This document shows positions 1 to 14,713 of a stretch of 64,000 bases of DNA, in pieces. The DNA is taken from NCBI GenBank assembly GCA_008360955.1, contig LUCM01005553.1:165445-229444 (forward strand), written 5' to 3'. Every line of letters starts with the position of its first letter. Positions within the stretch are counted from its first letter, which is position 1. This stretch comes from Fasciolopsis buskii (lineage: Eukaryota; Platyhelminthes; Trematoda; Plagiorchiida; Fasciolidae). The translations under genes and the position numbers were made by a program. The notes beneath the pieces were generated by a model. The model saw only the letters and a list, made by a program, of their open reading frames with translations, was not told the DNA's origin and did not search any database.

Positions 1-3000
1 TTAACGCGAACGCGTATGTCAGACAGTTCTGCCATCAGGATGAATTACTAACGGTCGTAAACGATGGTTGCTTGGCTTACGAGAAATGCTTTGCAGGCAA
101 GGATTATCATAAAACTGATCATCCAGGAATGGCACGATCAAATGTCATCGTTCGTTTCCGTGCTTACTGGCCGAATACAGATAGTGTTAACCTCATTCGC
201 AGATGCGAACGGTAAGCACTAGCAACATATGGGCTATACATTTAGGTTGCGTCTCCGAGTATCTGGGCATGCATATAAGTGAACTGATTTGGACCTACGA
301 ATAACCAATATTTTTAATCATCTTTGATATCTAATCGAGAATATATATATGTATGTATCTGTATATATATATATATATATATGCATATGTATCTTCAGTA
401 GTCCTGGCATTTGAATCAACTAGAAGGGCCGAACTTAGTAGTCTCAATTCGTGTTACCGGGATCATTGTCACGGACATTGGAGCAAAATTTAGTTCAGCA
501 GATTTCAAGCAGCTTTAGGATATCATGGCCACGGGTCATTTGTGAAGTCCCGCGCATCAGCCACAATCAAACGAAGAAGGACGATTCGTGGCCTCACTGG
601 AGCACCAGATGTTAAATCGCATGAGAAGCCATGTTCCGGAAGACATAGGAGAACGCCTGGTGCACTACTCCCTTTTATCCCGACCGGATGCAGTAATAGC
701 ATAAGGGAGTTCCAAAGAAGATAACATCATGAGCTGAAGAAGCGGTTTTAGAGCACATGACCTGACGCACGCGTTTGTGTTTTGCAGTTTTCACAGAAAA
801 TTGTTAAGTATCAGACTGGAAATGTTGCTTGGTCTGTCACTTGCAAGGGGTGAATTTGGGAGAAATATGATTATTCTGCCACGCAGATTTCCTGAAAAGA
901 GAAGCCACTTGTGAGACAAACGAACAGCTTCCTTAGGATATTTTCGGTTTTTTTCCCTTTATTTGTCTCATGCGTTAGATATTTGAGGAACAATTGACAA
1001 TAATTTGTGCTGTCTTGATTGATCATTGTCAACCAACAACGCTTCCCGAATGTGTTCTTTAGCGTACATTTGAATTGTATTTTTGAGTCCCTGACACGTC
1101 GAACCCAATTGCCATTTTTAGTCTGACCAACCGGCCCCCGTATTTAACATCTATTTAGTCGGAGCTGGATGAAATCCTTAACAACGTTAACATGCGAAAA
1201 AAATGCAACACATGAAAATAAATAAATAAAATCATCTCCGACACAGGCAACGGTCAGGCGATCAACGTGGGGAAATTTAACTCCGAAGATTACGAATTCA
1301 TATCCTTCATCCGTCGATCTATTTCCTCACTTATAACCTCATTTGTGTTCATTGGCCTCCGCTGTTTCTTGTCGTATTTTTAATATACGAAGGAAAAAAA
1401 GAAAATGGATTGAGCTTCACGTTTTTGTGAACTGTTATCCAAGACCCTACTCTCCCAAAATTATTGCACGTCATTTTCAGCAAAGCGTTGGAGGGAGAAT
1501 AATTTGTTGAGTCTCTCATTCATAATCCGTTGACCCCCAAAACTACAGCATTTTTCAGCTATTAGGGAGTGTTTCTTCCAGTGTGTGATTGCTTTTAAAA
1601 TGTTTAAGCTGGAAACTTGGCGGTGTTCAAATAAGGGTGGAGTAAGTGGTGTCAGAGATTTCGTACCGAGGGAGAAATCATCTGTTTCAAATTTCTCTTG
1701 AACGGTCATAGAAAAGTAAAGGTAGTTTTAGATGAGGCTTATTTTAGAGACTGGAATATGGGTTTGCGAAACACGGAAACATTTTCACGGAAATACGAAT
1801 ACACTAAATATCACTGTCTTGATGATGTTGATAAGCCGCAGTTCGCACCGATTGAGAGGGATTAACAATTAGTCAATGCCGTAAGGAGCTGACATAAAAT
1901 TCATCCTCTATCCATGCTCACGATTCGAAATAATAACCGATCCGGTACGAGAAGCCCTGAGGAATATTTTTCCCCTATAACCACCACCAAATGCGTCAAC
2001 GAGTCATGTTAACAATAGAACAAACATCGCCGGTTGAGCACTATGAATTTCTGGTTCGATGCTTGAGACGGTATGGTTTATATAACTGTTACTTGTTTCC
2101 TTAAAATGGTTGGGTGGTTAAAAATACTTTAGTTTCTTAGGAAATACCAAACAAGTGGCGGTTTATTTCGCGTATGACTGACAGCAAAAAGCGGCAAAAT
2201 TTTGAGATGTGACACCATTTTAGGGACAAATGTTCACAGGTGATTAGCGCACAAATTTTAAATTCTCAAGCTGAGTAGAAATAGTACGAATATGCCTGCT
2301 CCAGGTGCAGAACAAGCTAACCCTGTTTAATACAGCAAACATCCAACAAGATCCTTATAATTTTGAAAAAATTAGACAATTATTCTAATCCGCGGTAACC
2401 ACGGTATATCCATATACCAGTACTATGTAAATACCTTCTGCACACGTAACCCCGTAAGGATGGCTCTGCTAGTAAAAGGCTTCGAAAAATACCATGAATG
2501 AATCCCCCAGGTCAGAGTTTCGATCAGCCTGGCTGAGAATGTGTGGCTTTCTTGATTCGTTGAAGCAGTGTGTAGAGTAATACTGACCAATTATGGATGA
2601 ACAAATGTCACTGAATCTTCTTGTTCTGGATAACACTCCGGCTTGTACCTATTTTGGATCCCGAGGAATGTTGGGGAATAACTACACGGTGTACTTTCTT
2701 TGCATTCTGATCGACTGAATAAGAGTGCGACTTGGAAACCGAATGTTGTGTGTCGTTAATCAAAAAATCCATACATCTTGGCAAATGCTGAATGTGAAAT
2801 TTTATTGTTCAACAAAGCAAGGTAGGCAAAATATTTTTGGCACGTTTTCGAAGTTTCGGTAAAAACAAAAAGTTCTCGAAAATGGTTATCCTTGGTGACT
2901 CAAACTTCCAGAATTTGCCTGTCTTACTGAAAAGCAAAGTCCTATGCAATTATTCACGAAAGGTTTCATGTTGTGGAAACGATAATAGTTTGTTTTCACA

Positions 3001-6000
3001 TTGAATCAGTCGCAGATTATGCTGTCAGACATGAGTTTGAACCATTCTTCATCAACCTAGAATTTGTGGGTGGTTTGGAAAGCTGAGTTGAATCTAAGTG
3101 TGAAAATAATCACATCTGAAATGTTGCGCCGTGGGGCAATTTGTATACCAATCTCACTGATTATTTTCATCTAGTTAGATTTTTTTAAATACGACTTTAA
3201 ATCACGTCAAGATATTGACTTACTAAGGCTACATAGCCAGTGTCGCAAACCCCTCCTTTACTCAGACGTCCAACGGCGGACGGCACTCGTTACGACAGTC
3301 TCCCAGGAGAAAATTCTAGAGCAGATTGTATGGAAGACGAATTCGTTACAGCGCTCCCTGAGGGCTTTCTCGTATTCATCAAATGGTCTGCGCCAATACA
3401 TGCATGGCTTGTCACATATTGAAACAGACAGTAAGTTGGAGATAATAATATCGGAATACTGTGACAAAACATATTCAATGAGGAAGTCTGTATTCCGCAG
3501 TTCATTGCCACAACACTAAGTCGCAGTATGGTGGAGCATATCAGTTCGGCGATAGAGGCCACAAGCAGAAGACAGTTGATCTACTCTATCTAGGAATAAT
3601 TAATTAGGCTTCAAATCCAATTTGGATCCCAAAAATGGAGACAAAGTGATTGCGAATAAACGTTGTTGACTCTGTTGTATCGCTTCGTGGAATCTTGCGT
3701 CTTACTGCAATTTAGGCTCAAAATAGACTTTCTTTTAAAATTAAACCACATTAATTTACATACTTCCAAAAATTAAGCAATGAAAAACTGCAGTTAGGTA
3801 ACAACAGATCCGAAAGATTGATATTACATAGGTGGTGCTGCTTTTCCTTGCCTCAAATAAGATCACGGAGAAGAATATAAATGGAGCCGCATCAGCCAAT
3901 CCGTACCAAGAGCGATGGAAGAAGCACGCATCAGGCAGGCTTTCTAACCGGCTGTTTCATCGTAAAATGTGGACTAAAACAACATTGCATTGCTTAAAAA
4001 AATGATCGCTGGGGAATTAGTCCACTTCTGCAATTTCGCCACAGCGCATTCACTTGACCTCTCTTGTTCGATCAGCTGTTTTGGGTTAACTGTGGACAAG
4101 CTGCGTATTGCCTAAGTCATAGAAATAGTTTAGCACCACCGGGAAAAAAAACAACATTGCACTTGGCCAGTGCAGAAAACTCGAATTGGCGACTTTGCTT
4201 TGCGGTACATGCCGCTGTTAAAAGCACCAAACGCATGGTAGAGTCAAGAATAAATTTGCAGACGGATTTTATCCCGGCTGACGCCAAACGCCCTTAAATG
4301 AAAAAAAACTGGAATTTGCTGGAACAATGTTCCGTTTCATGGCTACCGACATGACTTCAACTTGCCGAATTTGTCACTGGATGTGAACAGCGCTTAGATG
4401 TGCGTTCTTACAAAGATTACGCTTCTCCTTGAAAACATATGACCTGTTGTTTTTCTAAAACTGTCAAGATGGGCAGATGTTGTTCTCTGGAATTCTGACA
4501 CTCACCAGACCTTGGTGCATTGCTGGCCATCAAATGAACTTTTACTTGGCGGCTTTAAAAAGTGTACATTTTCGTGAACGCATTTCAAAATGTTAATTTT
4601 TACGTGGTTTCAAACTGCTAAACGCTGCCGGTTTGGAGTCTAAATACAGAGAATTGGTGCGATACCTGAAATCTAATTGTTGCTGAACGAAGGCTCATTG
4701 CCATTGGATTGCTGATCGTTCGTGGGGTTTTGCCAAAAATACGCCATTTGTATATGAGGGATATGAACTTATTTTGATTAATGGATAGTTTGCAATCCGT
4801 TTACTGCCCATTGTCTAAGTGCTATCCCTCTGTCCAAATGCAGCTTCATTGGTTATGTAGAAGCGTCACAGTCAATTTGATATAGTCTATGAACTTTTAT
4901 CACAAACTTCCAGAGTCAGTTATTCAACAAACGAACTACCAGGTACCTTGAAATAGTTATTTAGTTTGGTATATTTTCAGATTTGCACCCTTAAATTTCA
5001 TTGTTTGTCTAAATGGGTGCCGATGCAATCTTACCACGTTTAAAAGTTGCCTTTCACCTAATGTAGTCATTTATCCAAGCACATATCCACATACTGTTTC
5101 ATAGTTCGCGTCTCGCCAATAAGGTTTCTGCTGTTTCGCAAGCATTGCTTCCACACTACTTTCGTTTATCTGATCATGCGAATGTTTTCAAATCTTCTGT
5201 GATACCTGCTAGGTTGCCGCTGTTTTATTCCCGGGTTATTTAAATACACCCTGAAACCAAATCTGCCAGCGCATAACGAGTTGTTGGCTGACATGTTGCC
5301 CCATGGTTCGGATTGGAGGAAACCAGGTGTGTGCGGGAAAACAGGCTCTCGGTTACTTATCTCAAAACGCTTCAACTATGTTGCTTTATCCGTCAGCTGG
5401 TAGATATTCCAAGCATATGATAGGAATAAAATTTGGGAATCAGCAATAAAGATGCCTTTGTTTTTCGATCGTAGCCTAGATTGACCTTGGCTTTGGGTGC
5501 AACGATGACATAAAATGCAGCTAGTGAACGTATCACCATGTCGATCTTACCACTCTGGAGACAACTGCCTGTTACCCTTTGATGTACTGGAATAAGCATA
5601 ATCTCGTTTGTCTACGTAACTTGGCGGCTAACCGCCATAACAACTAGGCAGCATCTCAGATTCCTTGGGCGTCAGCTGACACAGAAAACAGGTCACGGGA
5701 AAAGACCATTTTAATTGCGTTCTATTCCCGCGTCAACTGACACTCAAGGAGAGCACTAGGTTAGATCTGTCGCAAACTAACTGAAACCACTGAAGTATGT
5801 TCGTCTGAAACAAAATTGTCACTTTCGCAATCGCTCTTCATAACATTTTCTTCAATTCACCTCATTCATCCATTCGCATCACTGCAACATTTATTTAGAT
5901 CACAGAGGAACTCATCTCAGTTCCCCCACCCCCTTTGTTTAATCAACTTAACAATAGAATGACTAGCAAATCAACTTGCGGGACGTTTCCTCACCTGGTT

Positions 6001-7550
6001 TAAGTGTCGTAAATGTGGTTGTAGTGGTTTGAATGGAGTCATCTTTAGCATGTTCATCTATCTTCTTTCATGTTTGAAACAGGAGTCTGCTATATACCCC
6101 CAATTCTAAATGTGCTCATGACAGGTTTGATCGATATCATGGGCAGATTACCGGTTGTGCAATTACTGTTCAGGATTGCTGAGTTTCAGTCCCAATATTT
6201 TAAAACTCATTCAGAACAAATTATCTATTTTGAATCCATCCGGAGAAACGTATGTTGATTTGTGAAGAAAGTTTGTTTTGTGTTTTTAAGTGATAAGCGA
6301 CATGATCTGCAAATATATCCAAATAACTTTAACATGACATCGTCGTTCATGGTAAATGTTATATATCTGAGTGGTTTTCGTGCTAGCATCTTCAACTACT
6401 GTCGGATCCAATAGGTTCTACACTTGGATCTTTGGAAAAACAAAGTCGAACAAGAACTGAGCAAAATTCGATTAAGTGAGAGTTTTCTTTCACCTCCAGC
6501 ACAAATGAATTCATTGAGGATTTGACAAAGCAATCCTAAGTTTATACCAAGCCATTACACAATCAATCAGAACGGCTTAACTCTGTTGCACAAGTTGATA
6601 AGACGGTAGTGAAACAGAATACGAGTGTCGTTCGTTTGGTTTTATCAGTTGTCTTCACGAAGTAAATTAGATTAGTGTGACTTTTCTCGTTGAGCGAGTA
6701 GGGCAACATGTTTGGCAAAAAATGTGAGTAATAAGATGAACATCTTATGACTAGGCTAAAAGTGCTGGAATGCTGTTTGCGACCGTTGTTATGTGCAAAA
6801 AGGAGGATTTGTTGACTTGATCAAAGCAGCACTGGAGAACGCTATTAGATCAATTTTTTGAGTGAGTATTGCCACGGTGACTAATGAGGTCAAGTCACTT
6901 GGGTAATCTAACGAAAGTATGCGTTTCCCCGAATTTGGTGACAAACATGACGACCAAATCCAAATGCTGCCTGTCAGTTCCTTTCATGGCACGACTACAC
7001 AGTGTCGACTGGAGAGCAGTCGAAATCGTTGACAAATGTATTTTGCCGAAATCATTGAACTGCTCATAAGAAAATCGAATGTCGGATACCAAGGGAGATG
7101 CTGTTTCAACGGATCACTGAGCTGACCTAACACGACCGTCCTACTTGCCAATATTAAACTGTCATGTGTAACTGCGAGTGTTTATCGACAGGGCCGGAAA
7201 TTTTCCGATGTGCGATGACGCAAGTGTTTATTCAATGATTTACATGACGTTGCACTATCCATATCGGTTCTGAAAAAATGGCTAAACTGGTTCAGGTTTC
7301 CCTCCGTTAGAATTTGCACGATCCAGTAATTGACTTTTGATGAATAGATGTTCGGTAGTGAGAATTCAACTACGGTGGATCTCATAATGCAAATACGAGA
7401 CTATTTTCCCATGAAATCTGAAATCAAGATCGCTCTTAGGGTGGATCCTTGAAACGACTAATTATCCTCCCGAAAGCTAACATCAAAAAATCAAAATGAA
7501 TGTGTTGTCAATTAATTCTACAACTCATGAAGTCTAAATTTTGTCACCAC
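1..7550. other. Stretch with no supported gene
   Basis: Seen: only short open frames of 60-90 codons scattered over all frames. The 3240-3562 segment is open in one plus and two minus frames at once, which argues for chance openness rather than coding. I found no splice-bounded exon, RNA gene or recognisable transposon protein. The only distinct local structure is the AT microsatellite listed separately. Most likely intronic or intergenic. Confidence 0.6.
341..393. repeat. AT-rich microsatellite
   Basis: Alternating TA dinucleotides interrupted by GTATGTATCTG, then a second pure (TA)n block of about ten units and GCATATGTATCT. A simple-sequence repeat, likely length-polymorphic; no function is implied. 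Confidence 0.9.
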
Positions 7551-7552
7551 CG

Positions 7553-7612
7553 GTGTTGGTCAAAAGGTTAAGATCATGGTGCTTGGATGTGAAGGTTAAG
7601 AGTTCCGCTTTT
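7553..7612 (+). repeat. Weak tRNA-like SINE head
   Basis: The segment TGGTCAAAAGGTTA (7557-7570) resembles a tRNA A box, and GGTTAAGAGTTCCG (7594-7607) resembles a B box (GGTTCRANTCC). Their spacing of about 37 nt is right for an RNA polymerase III internal promoter. The arms do not fold into an intact cloverleaf and the B box has lost its invariant TTC, so this is not a working tRNA. It could be a decayed tRNA-derived SINE, or chance. Confidence 0.3.
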
Positions 7613-10433
7613 TATTCTCGGTTACTTCCGTACGCGGCAGCTTTTTACTAACAAAGACCCCTTCCGGCAATATCCATTTGACGCTCAGTGAAACAAGAGC
7701 TAGAAGATAGATAGCCAATTTTGCGATTAGTGCAGAAAATGAGGAAAGCAGCTAAAGTGAAACAACGGGAGTTGGCGCTCCCAGTTTAGTTGAAAGAACA
7801 ATAATATTCTAGGAGCACAGCCTTCCTCGGTCACATTCGTCGTGTTGTAAACGTCGTTGAAACAATCAGTAAAAGTTCAGTTTGATAATGCAATGAAGGC
7901 GCATTCATCAGTCGACCATTTAGATGGATAGCGCAAGGCGCAAACTGGTCTGATTTTATCATGCTCAAGCTTAACTTCTCTGCAATGGTTAGAGTTCGAG
8001 GTCAGCCGTGGACTCAGTTTCACGATGGGGCGAACGTGGTTGAAAAAGCTTTTGATTCACTGATGGACTAGGGAAGCCTCCAGATGAAGTTTACTTTACT
8101 GATGTTGGACCGGATATGCATAGAAAATTAATTCTCCGCACTGACGCCTTGACGAACACTTAAACACATTGCCGTAAATTTCATAGTTTTATAACACAAA
8201 TACCGAGAACGTTGACATTTGATTTTGTTGGGTTCATCTAACAAAAAACATCGATAGTTACCATTCCGTATGTAAGAGGTGTTATAGATTTTACACCTGC
8301 AGATGAAAAATCAACATTTACATGAATGCTCATCAAAGGTATACCGCAGAACCGATGCGCAAAAATAACTGAAAGAAAGATTCAACAGTGCCTATCCTGT
8401 ATTTTGTATACAAGGAAGGAAAACGCCGAGATGCTATTGATGCCTTCATTGGCAAAATTAAATTAGCTGTTCGTCTGATGAACGTGTCGGATCGTGTAGC
8501 AAACTGCTTACAGAACATGAATATCTGCGCTTTATGGATTCATAGGCTAAGTATATCTGATTGATAAGCACTTAAGTTGACAAAAACAAGCGTAACAGTT
8601 CAGTTAATTTCTATTTTCAACTAAATTTGCAATTCTTCTTCGTATGCTTTGTGCGATTCGAAGCACTTAACTTCAAGAAGTCGTTTTCCAAGGACTCAGA
8701 GGAACAACGTCTAAGCGAGACGACGTTTTTATTCACATATCCTAAGTGATATCACGCGAGAAAAAATACCCCATGGTAGACACGAGAAAAATTCGTCAAT
8801 TACAGATGCGCCAGCATCAGTGAGATGAATAAACACAACTAATGCACTTCAATCTGGACAAATATTCGAATACATGAGGATCGTTGGGAAGAGAATGGAG
8901 ACGCCATTCAGGCTTTTACCAAGGGAACTTCATTTCTGGAGTACTAAGAATGTTCACTGTGCTGGGAACTATATCTTGTTTCCAAATTTAGATCAAGACT
9001 AGTGCTGACTCGCTAGTTTTCATCGTATCTGGAAATTTTTAAGTGTTAGGTTACACGCAAGTCAATCTTCAGCATATAAAATGAAGTGGATCAGCCCACC
9101 CATTTCACCTAGCTTTCAATAATTAATTAAACCAGTATGTATTTTAAAATTGTGTTTCTAGCATTCCCTTCAGGGTTCCTGTTGCGTATCACACGATTTT
9201 CTACAAAGCAATCAAAGTGATATCAGGATATTTGAATGCTTAACATGACTCTTCCACGTTCGCGGTACTTCGAATATCATCATGCTTGCAATCTGCCCAC
9301 GTGCCACAATTTTTGATTCACACCAAGTCGATCTGATCGATTTCTAAACAGACGCCACAGTAGCTTGTACAAATCAGTTGATAATTCCAGTACCACTGAA
9401 ATAACTGACGTGTCGTGGATATATGGATTTCATTTGAGTCCCATCTGGTTTTTGACCAGTAATGTATGATCTTGTTCTAAGGGCTATCAGTGGACAAGCA
9501 GTTTTCCGAAAAGCAGTGAACTGAGTGAAGTGAAATTGCTGCCTACCGCGAAATGATGTCTTATCTGCGTGAATAAACAGGGACAGACTGGAGTTGTTTA
9601 TGTGGCACTGTCAAGGACGGTGAAAATCTTGTGCAGCAAGCGAAAGGTATTTCAAGACTGGAGATACGTAATCCGTGTATAGATTGGAACCCTTGGAAAC
9701 AGAATTTCGAAAGGGAACATACACTAGTCTTTCCGGTGCTTTACTGTTCAGCATGAAGGAATGAACGTGTCATGGTTGGTAAGGTTGTTACACTGTGACT
9801 CAACATTTCCTTTGTCCCAACGCTCATTGCCTTGACAAAAATTACAATGAGCTTATATTTACGCGTGGCGGACAATTTCGGCATGAACATTGGAAACTGG
9901 CCGAGAATTATCAGTGAAGATCACGTGGTTGCCATGTGATTTTGGGTCGGTATGCCAACCATCCCAGCCAGTCGGATCATAGACGCGTTTGCATATACAT
10001 CATGTCAGTAGTGGATTTAACTTGACCTGTCTAAAGAAAACCGGTTGCCCGTTGCGCAATTCCGGACACATGCAACAGTTCATTGCGCACAATTTCCAAA
10101 CCATCGAGGCCAGTGGTTAACAGGATCATGCGAACTAACAATTACATTTACCGGTATACCTTTATTTGAAAAGAGCTAGAGAAAAAGCAATGAACTAGCC
10201 ACATTCTGCTTATGCGGGTTTCCTGTTAAGGCTTGGTCCTGCGATGGTAGTTACCTTTATTCATCTGCCACCTCTTTAGTAGAAAGGAAATCGCGGATTT
10301 TGTGTGAGTCATGGCCCAACCCGATATTCGTATTATTTAATCGATCACAAAAGAAAGTGAAATACACTATTTTTACTCGGTGAAACAGACAGTTTGATAA
10401 TAAAGAATTGGTTAGGGTTACTACTCTACCGTG

Positions 10434-10458
10434 CTATACTATACTATATTATATTACA
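10434..10458. repeat. Short TATAC/TATAT simple repeat
   Basis: About five imperfect copies of a 5-nt unit (CTATA / TTATA). Simple-sequence DNA only. Confidence 0.7.
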
Positions 10459-13400
10459 TTAATATGATTCACATAGGATAACTCAACCAAAATACGGAAC
10501 CAAATGGCCGCTGTCATCAATTTTGGACAGTTACTTGGACTTATTAGCCCCTTTTCATAGAACACGGCATTCACAACGGAACAGCAAAAGGAATAAACCA
10601 ATTTTTTGAAATATTGGAACAATTGTGCCCAAAGGGCAAACAAAATAAGCACCCGTTCACTGAGAGGCACACATAGTCCCCATTCATATTGCCCCTTTGC
10701 TTAGGTGGCCGCAACGGCAACGTCCTGGCTGCTTGCTAATGGCCACTGATTTTCCCCATTTGGTATATCTGTGGCTGTATGATGGGATTGTTTAAGTTGA
10801 CCACATAAACCGCAGTCCACAGTTTGTGAGACCTTGCAGTCTCTCCAGGGTAACTTAGTTCTTTGTCGACAAAACTCTATCCTTCCTGAGGTACTTAAGA
10901 ATAGCAATTTTCGCTTCGTTGGATAATTGCTGCTAATTGCTTTGTACTTTGGATTCCATTGTACTGTCATTATATTGTGGCGATATGCTTCTCTCGATGA
11001 TGAATCGCTAACGGCACACTAGGAGATTTCGGTCAGTCAAGACAAGAAACATGTTCACAATAATCACCGAAATAAATTCAAATGGCAGTGTATCCGACCT
11101 TTGTTTTGCAGAGTGGGGTGCTTCGTAGAACGACGAAATAAGGAAAATCTTTTCAGCATATATTCCCTTTTCCCCAGTTTGTTGCGGATTAGTCAAGTTT
11201 CATACACCATATTTGATTTTATCTTACTTTCTTTAATGACTTACAAATTGCACACAAACTGTTAATCTAGCGTGGATATGGATGCTTGATATTGTTTATT
11301 ACTTTGCATTCAGTTGAAAGACTGGCCGCTTTAGTTCACCGAAATTTGTAGGACCATAAATTTTGTGAGAACATGCTACGGCTTTGGTTACCACATCCCG
11401 GGAACAACCAACGAAAAGGGGGTAACACAGGAAGACTTTAAAGAACCAAAGTTATTTTTACTACAAATCTTCACTGACCGCATCACTTACCCTCATTGCC
11501 TAGTACACTGGATAACTCGTGGATCCCATCCAGTTAATATATCTACACTTACTCGAAACGGTACACTGTGGTGGGTTTCCATACTTTTTCACTACATCGT
11601 GGGTTGGCCACCTCAACCCATCTTCGATCCACTACATCCTTTAGAGAACAGCGTTTACCAAGGAAGTCGATCTGCGGTCCTTTGTACTACGTAATCCTAC
11701 CATATTAACTTATTCACGTGGTCTAGAGTGCCCATCAATTTGAAGGGTCTTGCCTGGGGTCTGCTGCTTCGCGCAGAATATTTTTGACTTACTCCTACTG
11801 TTCATCTGGATCCTGAACATTTGCAAGTGGCGATAGTCAAATAGGTAGAGCCCAGTTGAACTGTTGTAAGATGCAACCGTAGTTTGCAGGAGTCAACCAT
11901 AGTGATCGACGAACCTTGATTGGCCCAAGGTAGTAACGATCAGTGACATTGTGGTCAGCATGTTTTCAGTGTGAAAATAACTAAAGGGGACGGAGGCTTG
12001 CATTACCCAGAACCAGTCCATGAAGAGAACAAACGTGGCTAGGGCCACTGCCATTGTCGACGCGAAGGACTAAAGCAGCAGGTATCCCTTTAAAGTGGCT
12101 TTCTATTTTCCGAAAACAGCCAACATGGAAGTTAAAATTGCGACCACGTAAAACACTACATCCGATGAATGCGAACCTCTAAACAGTCGAAACCACTCCT
12201 CGTAGAAATCGCCTTTTGGGTAACAACAGCTAAGGTCTATGGGTACGTAAATGGACACGATTAGCACATGGATGAATCAGTAGATTGCTGCTAACACGCG
12301 CATAAGAGTCTAACGGAGCGATGATTGACTGCGATATAACCCAACGATTCACACTCAACCTTCGTGCTCGAAGGGACTGGCAACTTAAGAACAGTTCACC
12401 TGACGTGCAATGAGCGAGGTTTTGAAGATAGAAATGAGTTCCTGTAAGAATCATTTGAAGGCGGAACATACATCAATTTTAAGAGTTACACGATTTCTGG
12501 ATATTGAAGGTTTTTGGTCTATGGCTTAGTGTGTAAATTCTGAAATCAAACTAAAGCGGACATTTAACCTAAATAATGCAACGAATTTATACCTTGATTA
12601 TTCACTAATCCTACCACCAAATGAACCTAACGACCCGCTTTACTCTCAGCATATAACATGGTTCATAAAGCGTCAGATTGACAAGGCTGCCAACAGTATA
12701 TGTTCTGACGATATTCAGTCCAGGGACGCTTCGCGCCGGCTTACCCCAGAAAGATGTTTCTTTACATAATCTAATTGGAGTTACTGAGTCAAAATTACGA
12801 CCATGAAAAGAGTGGAATGTTTAATCCAGGACGGAAACTTCGAGCCTTAAATTAATCAACATTATCCATAACACTCAAAGCAACGAGTGACTCAGTTGTT
12901 TGACCTGCAGGACGACCAATTCAGAATGGAATTCATTTTGTTTGCGATTTGTGAGAATGCTGTGCAGAAACTGCCAGTGAGTCCAGCCACTAGACAAAAC
13001 AAAGGTTGGAGTTCTTAGTTAAAACATTTTGTTCTAACATGAACCTTCCGCAAGTAGTAGTTAAGTGAAAACCCATATGCTAGAGTCACTCATTTTTCCA
13101 CTTATTTTTCCGCTTATTTGTCATAGCAAATCGACTCTGAAGTTGTAGGATCGGGAGATTATTTCGTCATGTCCATGCTCGCTTATGCTCTAGGGATAAC
13201 TAAATCGTTGGCTTGAAGAAAGTCATCCTGTAAAGCTAATTGGGCCATGAGGAAGCAGGAACTCTCAAATCCCGCCAAGATGCGACTCTTTGTGACAAGG
13301 CTTATGCCTGATCGCTAAGTGTTTCATTCTTCCTTTTGCATCCGCCTGTGCAACGTCACTCAGGCTGTAGGTATAGGGTCTGATATTAGGTTTCACAAAA

Positions 13401-14694
13401 TCCGTTTACATTTTGATTCACTCATCCGAACACTCCCATCTGAGTATCAGCAATGCATCTTGATCTCCATGAGCACCAAGATTTATTTTCATTCTGGTTA
13501 TTTATCTGGCGCTTAACAACAGCATATTACAGCTTCCCAATGTCATTCTTTCCCATGCGGTTTCCCGGCTTGAGTTGCCATTTACTGTTTTGTTCTGTTT
13601 AGTCGTCCTTTTTTTAATAAATCACTTCCGAATTGCATTCAAAACATTACTGTAATGAATGGTGTCCTATCTGGAGTGTTTTCTATTTCTCTCGAAATAT
13701 CTAAACAAAAAAATGAAAAGCTTGATCAAATGGCATCCAGACAAGCGTGCTTCACTTTTAATGGATTCGTTATGAGTTTATCCGTTTTTCACATCATTCG
13801 TCATCTACGGTCATTGTCCACCATGCCATTCAAAATCATAGAAACACTGCAGGGCTATTTCATCTTTGGTAGAAATTATTAACACTGCATATTTGTTTTA
13901 TCAGTAATGTTTCGCAGATATTAAGATGAATCTATCTAAAAACAGATGCACCACAAATTTTCTGATTATACGCAGCATTATTTTTATGCTGAAGCCAAGT
14001 TATTTGACTGCAACGGTGGTCTGCACAAATTTGTCACTTAGACTGGAGGTTAACTTATGGCTAAGTGTCGGACATCCTTGAGAAAAAGTTCGCCACTCGC
14101 ATGTATACATATTTGTCTCGAAAACTGTGTGATGCAAGATCAAAGAAATCAACTTTTCAGATGAAGTCAAATTTCAGCTGTCATGTGATTAAACCGGACA
14201 GAAGTATCAACAGGATGGGTGTATTGTTTACAGAAGACTGTGAACTTGATTGGTAGGGTGATCAAAGAGTAAATAAATTCACGCAAAATAAATTTTTACT
14301 GCAAACGGAATTTGTTATCATTCCACCACCTGATTCGATGCATATTTGATAAACAGTCCAGGTTTTCTGAAAATCACTTGTGGGTCAGACTGTAAATTCC
14401 GGAAGCCGATTGTACAAACCCAAAAATTTGATTCGACTGTTGCTATCGGATATAGAACGTAAGTGGGACTTTTAGGTATTCCTTTTAAGGCATTTAAGCA
14501 TTAGTGGTGTTCAGTGGACATTGCTCTGATGAACGGTGCCCTTAACCATGGTTTCGAAGTCTGGCATGGCCTAGAACCTTATGAATTTAAAGGATGAATT
14601 TGTTCAGGGTTTGTCTTCGAGGAATCAACTTCGGGGAGAATGACGCAGAAACATCGGACATGATCATTAGCTCCTCCAACACTGTTCGTCGGTT

Positions 14695-14713
14695 CAGCCG
14701 AAGACTTCGGCTG
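14695..14713. other. Perfect 9-bp inverted repeat
   Basis: CAGCCGAAG and CTTCGGCTG flank a single A. The arms could form a cruciform or RNA hairpin. It has no U-run after it and no neighbouring gene, so I do not call it a terminator. Confidence 0.7.

Noticed and set aside
3240..3562. Segment open in three frames, considered as a transposon remnant
   Set aside because: No polymerase, integrase or nuclease motif could be matched in any frame.
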